Below, one piece after another: positions 23,901-35,900 of a stretch of 64,000 nt of DNA. The first letter of the stretch is position 1, and every line of letters starts with the position of its first letter. The notes under the pieces were generated by a model. The model worked only from the letters and a program-made list of their open reading frames with translations. It was not told where the DNA came from and made no database searches. This DNA comes from Anadara kagoshimensis (taxonomy: Eukaryota > Mollusca > Bivalvia > Arcoida > Arcidae): assembly GCA_021292105.1 (NCBI GenBank), contig CM037861.1:61177245-61241244 (forward strand), read 5' to 3'. Both the position numbers and the translations under genes were made by a program.

Positions 23901-26900
23901 ATAAAACATGAATACAAACACAGCAGACGCATTAGGTCTTAGTAGAGCTATACTTTGTAATGGTAAGTAGATTATATAAAACACGAATACAAACACAGCA
24001 GACGCATTAGGTCTTAGTAGAGCTATACTTTGTAATGGTAAGTAGAGTATATAAGAATACTAACACAGCAGATGCATTAGGTCTTAGTAGAGCTATACTT
24101 TGTTATGGTAAGTAGAGTATATAAGAATACAAACACAGCAGACGCATTAGGTCTTAGTAGAGCTATACTTTGTAATGGTAAGTAGAGTATATAAAACATG
24201 AATACAAACACAGCAGACGCATTAGGTCTTAGTAGAGCTATACTGTGTAATGGTAAGTAGATTATATAAAACATGAATACAAACACAGCAGACGCATTAG
24301 GTCTTAGTAGAGCTATACTTTGTAATGGTAAGTAGAGTATATAAGAATACAAACACAGCAGACGCATTAGGTCTTAGTAGAGCTATACTGTGTAATGGTA
24401 AGTAGATTATATAAAACACGAATACAAACACAGCAGACGCATTAGGTCTTAGTAGAGCTATACTTTGTAATGGTAAGTAGAGTATATAAGAATACAAACA
24501 CAGCAGACGCATTAGGTCTTAGTAGAGCTATACTTTGTAATGGTAAGTAGAGTATATAAGAATACTAACACAGCAGACGCATTAGGTCTTAGTAGAGCTA
24601 TACTTTGTAATGGTAAGTAGATTATATAAAACACGAATACAAACACAGCAGACGCATTAGGTCTTAGTAGAGCTATACTTTGTAATGGTAAGTAGATTAT
24701 ATAAAACACGAATACAAACACAGCAGACGCATTAGGTCTTAGTAGAGCTATACTTTGTAATGGTAAGTAGAGTATATAAGAATACTAACACAGCAGACGC
24801 ATTAGGTCTTAGTAGAGCTATACTTTGTAATGGTAAGTAGATTATATAAAACACGAATACAAACACAGCAGACGCATTAGGTCTTAGTAGAGCTATACTT
24901 TGTAATGGTAAGTAGATTATATAAAACACGAATACAAACACAGCAGACGCATTAGGTCTTAGTAGAGCTATACTTTGTAATGGTAAGTAGAGTATATAAG
25001 AATACAAACACAGCAGACACATTAGGTCTTAGTAGAGCTATACTTTGTAATGGTAAGTAGAGTATATAAAACATGAATACAAACACAGCAGACGCATTAG
25101 GTCTTAGTAGAGCTATACTTTGTAATGGTAAGTAGAGTATATAAGAATAAAAACACAGCAGACGCATTAGGTCTTAGTAGAGCTATACTTTGTAATGGTA
25201 AGTAGAGTATATAAGAATAAAAACACAGCAGACGCATTAGGTCTTAGTAGAGCTATACTTTGTAATGGTAAGTAGATTATATAAAACACGAATACAAACA
25301 CAGCAGATGCATTAGGTCTTAGTAGAGCTATACTTTGTAATGGTAAGTAGAGTATATAAAACATGAATACAAACACAGCAGACGCATTAGGTCTTAGTAG
25401 AGCTATACTTTGTAATGGTAAGTAGAATATAGAAAACATGAATACAAACACAGCAGACGCATTAGGTCTTAGTAGAGCTATACTTTGTAATGGTAAGTAG
25501 AGTATATAAGAATACAAACACAGCAGACACATTAGGTCTTAGTAGAGCTATACTTTGTTATGGTAAAGTAGAGTATATAAGAATACAAACACAGCAGACG
25601 CATTAGGTCTTAGTAGAGCTATACTTTGTAATGGTAAGTAGAGTATATAAAACATGAATACTAACACAGCAGACGCATTAGGTCTTAGTAGAGCTATACT
25701 TTGTAATGGTAAGTAGAGTATATAAGAATACAAACACAGCAGACGCATTAGGTCTTAGTAGAGCTATACTTTGTAATGGTAAGTAGAGTATATAAAACAT
25801 GAATACAAACACAGCAGACGCATTAGGTCTTAGTAGAGCTATACTTTGTAATGGTAAGTAGAGTATATAAAACATGAATACAAACACAGCAGACACATTA
25901 GGTCTTAGTAGAGCTATACTTTGTAATGGTAAGTAGAGTATATAAAACATGAATACAAACACAGCAGACGCATTAGGTCTTAGTAGAGCTATACTTTGTA
26001 ATGGTAAGTAGAGTATATAAAACATGAATACAAACACAGCAGACACATTAGGTCTTAGTAGAGCTATACTTTGTAATGGTAAGTAGAGTATATAAAACAC
26101 GAATACAAACACAGCAGACGCATTAGGTCTTAGTAGAGCTATACTTTGTAATGGTAAGTAGATTATATAAAACACGAATACAAACACAGCAGACGCATTA
26201 GGTCTTAGTAGAGCTATACTTTGTAATGGTAAGTAGATTATATAAAACACGAATACAAACACAGCAGACGCATTAGGTCTTAGTAGAGCTATACTTTGTA
26301 ATGGTAAGTAGAGTATATAAGAATACAAACACAGCAGACGCATTAGGTCTTAGTAGAGCTATACTTTGTAATGGTAAGTAGATTATATAAAACACGAATA
26401 CAAACACAGCAGACGCATTAGGTCTTAGTAGAGCTATACTTTGTAATGGTAAGTAGAGTATATAAGAATACAAACACAGCAGACGCATTAGGTCTTAGTA
26501 GAGCTATACTTTGTAATGGTAAGTAGAGTATATAAAACATGAATACTAACACAGCAGACGCATTAGGTCTTAGTAGAGCTATACTTTGTAATGGTAAGTA
26601 AAATTTTATACCAAGTATATAAACATACTGTATGACATAATTAAAAACAATTAATATTGCTATACATCTGCCTATCTGTCCTCTTCATGACCGATGGAGC
26701 ATAAAAAGACACAGAGATGTCTCCATTTAAGCTTGTCTCCAGGTCCATTTAACTGCCATTTCATCTTCCTTTCCTGTTTCCTTCTCTCACTTGATCTCCT
26801 CCCAGTTTCTCTTGGTCCACCTATTTTTCCTCTCATGCTATAGCCTGGAGTGAAGTAATTTATTGTCAAGAGCTGTTTGAAAAGTTTGACTGATTTCAAA

Positions 26901-29900
26901 TGCCGATTACACTTATTACTTGTATTAAATAGATGTTCAAAACCATTGGAGCCTCCTATTATTCTTGTGCCAAGTGTCATAGTAGCTCTCCAGAGAACAT
27001 CATTGTCTAACTTTGTATGCTGCTGCTGTTACTGTTGTCTGTTCAGTTTCTTCAGTTTGCTGCCATTCTTCACGCTGCTTCTGTTTTTGTACGGCATTCA
27101 CGATAGTGAAAGCGGTACTTTGCAATCGCTTTCTCTAAAACCAGGCTGTTTTTGCACATGGAAATAGTGCGCCTGGTAAATGAACGTGTAAGAAATATAT
27201 CTGTTTTATCGTTAGATATGTATTCTGAGACGGGTAATGCATTTGGTTACATATGCACATTTGGAATAAATTTTCAGAATATATTTCGAAATCTAGTAAA
27301 ATATTGCGTTGGAGTGCATCCAATAATTTGTGCAATCTGGCGAACTGATCTCGTAAATACAACAAAAGTACCGTAGTCGGAAAAGTTTGCATCCTACGAT
27401 GTCAACAACAACAACTACGATGTAAAATCATAACAATTTATGAAATAAACAACAATGGCAGGTGAATTTAACTCATTCTTTATAAAATCTGCGGTAATTT
27501 GAATTTATTTTGAAGGTTATAATAATGTATTTTGGTGTTGAGGCATTCTCTGATTTATCGATTAGTTTATACTTCTGTGAAAGGGAGATAAATCGTACAG
27601 TGTCATGAGCTAACTGACAAGCATGGAATACAAATGTAGATTTGAAATACTTTTGAAATACTTTACCGATTTGGAAGTAAAATTAACATGAAATAGGAAT
27701 ATTGTGAGTGATAATCAGCAGTTTATTGAAAACCAGACTTAACAGCAAATGATCCAGTTACCTACAAACACTAGAATGACCCCCCTCACAGCGACTGTCA
27801 GGTTTGCAAAACTCTACTTTCTCTCTATCCAAAATGACAAACAACGATCAGGTACACATTTATAATTAAAACTTTATTAAAATTTAATTACTGATCGTTT
27901 TTTCATATATTTATGGAATTACTATTTTCTGTTGACCTTTACTTAGCAAAACATGATTTGGTACATCGTTTCTTTTTCAAAAAACTGTGACCATCTGTCG
28001 GACTATAGATGGTGGAGAAACACATTTGTTCATTGATGCATTGATATTAAATTTCAGACGGACTTGTGAAGAAGTTAGAAGAATTGGAAAGAGTTGCTGA
28101 AACATATAAAGGTCTAATAGAACAAACGAGAAGACTCCTAAAGACTACATTTGAATTATCTCAATCACACAGAGGTATTGTATAATATACATGTATTACT
28201 ATTAAATCTGGTAACTGTTAAACATGTACATATAAATACAGTAAAGACCATCTGTCTATTAAAACCTCTCTTTTAAAGCACTTTTGCTTCATTTTTCATC
28301 AAAAAGAACCTCTATATAATATACCACTTGTCTAGAAATTCTATATTATGTTGGTCCCATTGGTGGTTATTATATACAGATTTTACTGTACATGTATTTA
28401 CTGTATAATTTAGCATACCGGTAGTTGGTATACCCTTGTACTTTATCATACACCTGAACATTGTTGTGGAATCATGTTTTAAGTTGATATGGAATATTTT
28501 TCTATAAAAGAGAAATTGTGATACAAACTTTTCTCAAAACCAGCAGAAACACATCGGGCCCAGGTTTCACATCATTCCTTGGCTAAGATTTTCCTTAACT
28601 TAATTCTTGCAAAATTTCAAATCGTTATAATTTTGTTAGTTTTAAAGATATTCAAAAATTTAAGGTGTCATTTTTAAGTCCACTTCTAGATTAAACCATT
28701 TGCATTTACTGTTGACAAAAATAATTCACCAGTAGTTCCAAAAATAGACAAACAAAATTAGCTAAATTTAAGTTGAGGAATGATTGTGAAACCGGGGTCT
28801 GGTCTGCACAAACATTAACGGTTATTGTATGACATGATTTAGTAATATGTGAATTCTGACTAACAGAACACTTATCCCATCCACTTCTTTGTAAACTTTA
28901 TGGCACATTATTTAATAGTTTGTAGAAACACCACTCTCATCAGATGTAAACAAAAGTTTATGTCTAACATGGAGAAACAACACTTTCAATTACCGGTAAT
29001 GTTTAAGCAATTATCACCTGGCAGATTTATAAAGAGTTGTATACTACTACTACATTTCCATTCCAAGTTGTTTTGAGAAATTCTTTCAAAAAGTAACCTA
29101 TTTCAGCAAATTTGTGAAAAAGTAAATTAAAAAGGACTATATTTTCACAAATTTGAAAAATTTGGTTACTAATAATTTTAAATTTGTGATAACTTAGTGG
29201 TAAGCTACACTAAAAATTAGAATTTCTTAAATTTTTATCATGTACGTTACTATTATTTCAGCTTTTGGTGAGGTGTTTTCTGGTATAGGTGTGAGAGAAC
29301 CTCAACCTGCCGCTAGTGAAGCTTTCTCAAAGTTTGGTGAAGCACATAGAAGTATGGAAAAATTTGCTATAACAATGTTAAAGACAGTTAAACCTGTAAG
29401 TGAAGAAGTGGTATACTCTATTTTAAAGAGGGACTTTGATGTGTGAGTGGTCTAAAGTGTGTGTATGGTTGATAGTGCCTCTCACTGCCTGGACATGGGT
29501 TCCAATTTCACTCAGGTATGTCAGTGTTAGAAAATTTATCAGTTTGCTTACCGAAAGGTGTGTGGTTTTCTTTGGGTTCTCCAGCTGTAGAATTCAGTAA
29601 GTTATTGTCTTTGGGTTCTCCAGCTGTGGAATTCAGTAAGTTATTGTCTTTGGGTTGTCCAGCTGTAGAATTCAGTAAGTTATTGTCTTTGGGTTCTCCA
29701 GCTGTAGAATTCAGTAAGTTATTGTCTTTGGGTTCTCCAGCTGTAGAATTCAGTAAGTTATTGTCTTTGGGTTCTCCAGCTGTAGAATTCAGTAAGTTAT
29801 TGTCTTTGGGTTCTCCAGCTGTAGAATTCAGTAAGTTATTGTCTTTGGGTTGTCCAGCTGTAGAATTCAGTAAGTTATTGTCTTTGGGTTCTCCAGCTGT

Positions 29901-32900
29901 AGAATTCAGTAAATTATTGTCTTTGGGTTGTCCAGCTGTAGAATTCAGTAAGTTATTGTCTTTGGGTTCTCCAGCTGTAGTATTCAATAAGTTATTGTCT
30001 TTGGGTTGTCCAGCTGTAGAATTCAGTAAGTTATTGTCTTTGGGTTGTCCAGCTGTAGAATTCAGAAAGTTATTGTCTTTGGGTTCTCCAGCTGTAGAAT
30101 TCAGTAAGTTATTGTCTTTGGGTTGTCCAGCTGTAGAATTCAGTAAGTTATTGTCTTTGGGTTCTCCAGCTGTAGAATTCAGTAAGTTATTGTCTTTGGG
30201 TTGTCCAGCTGTAGAATTCAGTAAGTTATTGTCTTTGGGTTCTCCAGCTGTAGAATTCAGTAAGTTATTGTCTTTGGGTTCTCCAGCTGTAGAATTCAGT
30301 AAGTTATTGTCTTTGGGTTGTCCAGCTGTAGAATTCAGTAAGTTATTGTCTTTGGGTTCTCCAGCTGTAGTATTCAGTAAGTTATTGTCTTTGGGTTGTC
30401 CAGCTGTAGAATTCAGTAAGTTATTGTCTTTGGGTTGTCCAGCTGTAGAATTCAGAAAGTTATTGTCTTTGGGTTGTCCAGCTGTAGAATTCAGTAAGTT
30501 ATTGTCTTTGGGTTGTCCAGCTGTAGAATTCAGTAAGTTATTGTCTTTGGGTTCTCCAGCTGTAGAATTCAGTAAGTTATTGTCTTTGGGTTGTCCAGCT
30601 GTAGAATTCAGTAAGTTATTTTCTTTGGGTTCTCCAGCTGTATAATTCAGTAAGTTATTGTCTTTGGGTTCTCCAGCTGTATAATTCAGTAAGTTATTGT
30701 CTTTGGGTTGTCCAGCTGTAGAATTCAGTAAGTTATTGTCTTTGGGTTCTCCAGCTGTAGAATTCAGTAAGTTATTGTCTTTGGGTTCTCCAGCTGTAGA
30801 ATTCAGTAAGTTATTGTCTTTGGGTTCTCCAGCTGTAGAATTCAGTAAGTTATTGTCTTTGGGTTGTCCAGCTGTAGAATTCAGTAAGTTATTGTCTTTG
30901 GGTTCTCCAGCTGTAGTATTCAGTAAGTTATTGTCTTTGGGTTGTCCAGCTGTAGAATTCAGTAAGTTATTGTCTTTGGGTTGTCCAGCTGTAGAATTCA
31001 GAAAGTTATTGTCTTTGGGTTGTCCAGCTGTAGAATTCAGTAAGTTATTGTCTTTGGGTTGTCCAGCTGTAGAATTCAGTAAGTTATTGTCTTTGGGTTC
31101 TCCAGCTGTAGAATTCAGTAAGTTATTGTCTTTGGGTTCTCCAGCTGTAGAATTCAGTAAGTTATTGTCTTTGGGTTGTCCAGCTGTAGAATTCAGTAAG
31201 TTATTGTCTTTGGGTTCTCCAGCTGTAGAATTCAGTAAATTATTGTCTTTGGGTTGTCCAGCTGTAGAATTCAGTAAGTTATTGTCTTTGGGTTCTCCAG
31301 CTGTAGTATTCAATAAGTTATTGTCTTTGGGTTGTCCAGCTGTAGAATTCAGTAAGTTATTGTCTTTGGGTTGTCCAGCTGTAGAATTCAGAAAGTTATT
31401 GTCTTTGGGTTCTCCAGCTGTAGAATTCAGTAAGTTATTGTCTTTGGGTTGTCCAGCTGTAGAATTCAGTAAGTTATTGTCTTTGGGTTCTCCAGCTGTA
31501 GAATTCAGTAAGTTATTGTCTTTGGGTTGTCCAGCTGTAGAATTCAGTAAGTTATTGTCTTTGGGTTCTCCAGCTGTAGAATTCAGTAAGTTATTGTCTT
31601 TGGGTTCTCCAGCTGTAGAATTCAGTAAGTTATTGTCTTTGGGTTGTCCAGCTGTAGAATTCAGTAAGTTATTGTCTTTGGGTTCTCCAGCTGTAGTATT
31701 CAGTAAGTTATTGTCTTTGGGTTGTCCAGCTGTAGAATTCAGTAAGTTATTGTCTTTGGGTTGTCCAGCTGTAGAATTCAGAAAGTTATTGTCTTTGGGT
31801 TGTCCAGCTGTAGAATTCAGTAAGTTATTGTCTTTGGGTTGTCCAGCTGTAGAATTCAGTAAGTTATTGTCTTTGGGTTCTCCAGCTGTAGAATTCAGTA
31901 AGTTATTGTCTTTGGGTTGTCCAGCTGTAGAATTCAGTAAGTTATTTTCTTTGGGTTCTCCAGCTGTATAATTCAGTAAGTTATTGTCTTTGGGTTCTCC
32001 AGCTGTATAATTCAGTAAGTTATTGTCTTTGGGTTGTCCAGCTGTAGAATTCAGTAAGTTATTGTCTTTGGGTTCTCCAGCTGTAGAATTCAGTAAGTTA
32101 TTGTCTTTGGGTTCTCCAGCTGTAGAATTCAGTAAGTTATTGTCTTTGGGTTCTCCAGCTGTAGAATTCAGTAAGTTATTGTCTTTGGGTTGTCCAGCTG
32201 TAGAATTCAGTAAGTTATTGTCTTTGGGTTCTCCAGCTGTAGTATTCAGTAAGTTATTGTCTTTGGGTTGTCCAGCTGTAGAATTCAGTAAGTTATTGTC
32301 TTTGGGTTGTCCAGCTGTAGAATTCAGAAAGTTATTGTCTTTGGGTTGTCCAGCTGTAGAATTCAGTAAGTTATTGTCTTTGGGTTGTCCAGCTGTAGAA
32401 TTCAGTAAGTTATTGTCTTTGGGTTCTCCAGCTGTAGAATTCAGTAAGTTATTGTCTTTGGGTTGTCCAGCTGTAGAATTCAGTAAGTTATTTTCTTTGG
32501 GTTCTCCAGCTGTATAATTCAGTAAGTTATTGTCTTTGGGTTCTCCAGCTGTATAATTCAGTAAGTTATTGTCTTTGGGTTGTCCAGCTGTAGAATTCAG
32601 TAAGTTATTGTCTTTGGGTTCTCCAGCTGTAGAATTCAGTAAGTTATTTTCTTTGGGTTCTCCAGCTGTAGAATTCAGTAAGTTATTGTCTTTGGGTTCT
32701 CCAGCTGTAGAATTCAGTAAGTTATTGTCTTTGGGTTCTCCAGCTGTAGAATTCAGTAAGTTATTGTCTTTGGGTTCTCCAGCTGTAGAATTCAGTAAGT
32801 TATTGTCTTTGGGTTCTCCAGTTTCCTACACCATGTCCGAACCAACTACCTTGTTATATATACTAAGCCTGTCTGACTAATTCTTAGATATTGTAGTGGT

Positions 32901-35900
32901 GGACTGTGACCAAGCACTTGGCATAAAGAAGGTATTTTTTTAATTAAACAAATGTTTAGTAGACTTTTCGAGGTAAGGATTTCAAACTACACTTGAGTGG
33001 CCTAAAGTGAACACTTACAGTCCATGCCATGGTTCATATTCTGCTCTGGACAGATCCTATTGTTCAACCACATCATGTTTTATCATTGATGATTTGTTTC
33101 TTTGACCATTTCAAGTAATCTTTTTATATTTTCCAGATGATTAGCGATTTAAACACATATTTAAACAAGGCAGTACCTGATACAAGGCTGACAATTAAAA
33201 AATATTTAGATGTCAAGTTTGAATATTTGGTAAGTAAAAGCAAAACTTTTGTTTCTATTTCAACAAACTTGGATGTGGATTTAACTTGCTGGTTATTCTA
33301 CCTGGTCTGTTTTGAAGACAATGTCCTCATTATTTCATACTTCTGAAATTTATTCAATTTATGCAATGATTAGACAACCAAACGCAAGGTTTCCAATAAT
33401 TTAACATAATTACTATAGTAGCCAAAATTCGTGAAAACGTAGCCCTTTTTAAACTACATGGTTTTTTTCACAAATTTGCTAAAATAGCTTACTTTTTGAA
33501 AGAATGTCTGAGAAATTATAACCCAGTGTTGAATTTGGCTTTATAATAACTTGAAACATGATTCAGTGTTTGCATATTGTTGAGCTAGCCATTTAGTCAA
33601 AAAAAGAATAGCTTGTTCATATATTTGTACAAACACATGTTTGCTAGAATTTAGTTTGTGTTTAAAATCTGGATGCCTTTTGCTTTTCATGACTTCAGTG
33701 CCATTGGAGTGCTTTTTTGGGACTTCAGTGCCACTGATATTTTTTCGGACTTAAGTGTCACTGATTAATGGTACGTTATTGTTTATGGAGTTACAAATCA
33801 CCGTACCTCTCTGTACTTGTGTTCTACTTTTCACCCCCAGGGCAGATCCTAGAAAGTTTGTGAGTTTGCTTACCTAAGGTTTGATTTTCTACAGAGTCTA
33901 CAGTTTTTAAGGGTCCTTTGTATGAGACCTTAAAACTGATGCTCCATGTCATGGTAGGCTTGGCACGAGACCTTAAAACTGATGCTCCATGTCATGGTAG
34001 GCTTGGCACGAGACCTTAAAACTGATGCTCCATGTCATTGCAGGCTTGGCACACTAAAGGACTAGCACTACACATTAAACACTGTTTCAACCAACGAACA
34101 AGCTTGGATATATGGTTATGTGTTTGGGACTCCTGTTTGGCCTTTATTGTTATAATGTTTATATTTTTTTCATAGGCATACTGTTTAAAAGTTAAAGAAA
34201 TGGATGATGAAGAGTATAGTTATGCTGCATTACAAGAACCTTTATATAGAGTAGAAACAGGAAATTATGAATACAGGTACAGAAATATGCTGCTCTCCAT
34301 AAATTATCATACATGTTTTAAACTGGTCTTATCATAACAGACTCAAAACCGTCACAAAATTAAATTGTTGAAAATATCATTATGCTAAACTGAAAGTATT
34401 TTTATCTTGAAAAATGTAATTTTCCCAAATTTCTATATTTTTCCCCAAAATTTCAGAAAATTCCAAGAAAATTGATTTTCAAGAAAACCAACTTTATTAC
34501 ATTCATTTAGATCATACAGTTAAAATATCACTTACTAATACAGAAAAAAATTCAATATTTCAAATCTATGTCTATGAACAAAATTAGATTCAATGATTAT
34601 AATGCAAACCTATGGCAAGTATATATTTGTAAAGTTAGTTATAGAGGAGTGTGTAGTAGCGTTACAATTAGATGTCTTTTACCAATACACAATTTCAATT
34701 TAATTGTATCTTTTTAAAAAATTATTTTAATATCTGGACTTTTAGTTCATTAAGGCATTCAGTTTCTATTTAAGTGTATCTATTTTAAAATTTTATTTAT
34801 ATCTGGATAATTGGGTATTTTGTCATCAAGCAAATTTGAAGGAGTTTTATGTACAATTTTTTGTGCATATGATATACTGTTATAAATATTTAAACTCCTA
34901 AAATAAATGGGGTTGGGTGTTCATCTCTTTTCTAGTGTACTTCCAACACAAATTTTATAAAACACACTGGAAATAAAACAAAAGTTATTTATGAAGACCA
35001 CTAATTAGACTATAGGAATTTTAAGACCCTAACACACAGCAATATGAAGCAAAGAGGCCTTAAACATTAGCCTCTATAGACAGGTGCAGCGCAGCCTCAA
35101 CTGCATGGTCTAGTAAAGTTTATTTTAATTCTTCTGTTTTAATGTAATTTTAGGTTAATATTACGATGTAGACAAGATGCTAGAGTAAGATTTGCCAAAA
35201 TGAGATCAGATGTTTTAGTCAAGATGGAACTTCTCGATCAGAAACATGGTAGGTCATCTTTAATGTACACAAGATACTGTGGATTGAAAGTTTTGTCTGG
35301 TGCTGAATTTAATTAAGAATCAAATAGCATTTTTTCAGGCTTGTGCAATAGTAAAATAACTTGATTTCAGAAGCACAATTATGCAAAACATTGTTATTTA
35401 AATCACATAAACTTAATTGCAATGAATTCAGGGTTTTCTTAATCTGTAAGCACACACTTAAAGACAACTATGGGACTAAGGCCAATAGATTTGACCAAAT
35501 TGATTGCATTTCATAATCCCAGTTAACAAAATTTCACTTATATTGGGAGATCACCAGCTGTAAGTGACGTGCACTAACTAGCATGGGTTCTTTAGAGGTC
35601 CATACTAGTCCAACTTATCAGCCCACCGAACTCCCTTTTTAATTTTTGACTTTTTGGGGGTTTATGGTGTGACATTATTGAATTCTTGAAATATCTGGCA
35701 AAAACAACAGAAATGAAAACCAGAGTCGATAGCTTCCAGTAAGTCCTTACCTTGCTGGCAACATGGAACACTTCCTAAAACATTATTCTACCATTCCATG
35801 CTTGAAGTATTCCATGTTGCCAGCAAGAGCAAGGTAAGGAAATACTGGAAGCTATCGGTGTGCGATTTCGTTTTTTCCTTTTTCTACAGAATTTCGAGAA

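Noticed and set aside
22839-26488. Chain of minus-strand reading frames with repeated LYLPLQSIALLRPNASAV
   Set aside because: They are the reverse reading of the PICK1 exon-4 array. Frames persist in runs of 75-bp units and break at 70-bp units; there is no independent gene signal.
23041-26600. CRISPR-like array
   Set aside because: Units are contiguous with no unique spacers, in an animal intron, and derive from an exon.
26672-27167. Overlapping plus and minus frames in PICK1 intron 4
   Set aside because: The two overlap in the same biased sequence and neither has a domain, splice context or flanking gene structure.
29518-32880. Plus-strand frames of 103-424 codons repeating SLGSPAVEFSKLL
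   Set aside because: By-product of a stop-free 39-bp satellite inside PICK1 intron 6; starts and stops fall on rare unit variants and no splice link to PICK1 is needed.
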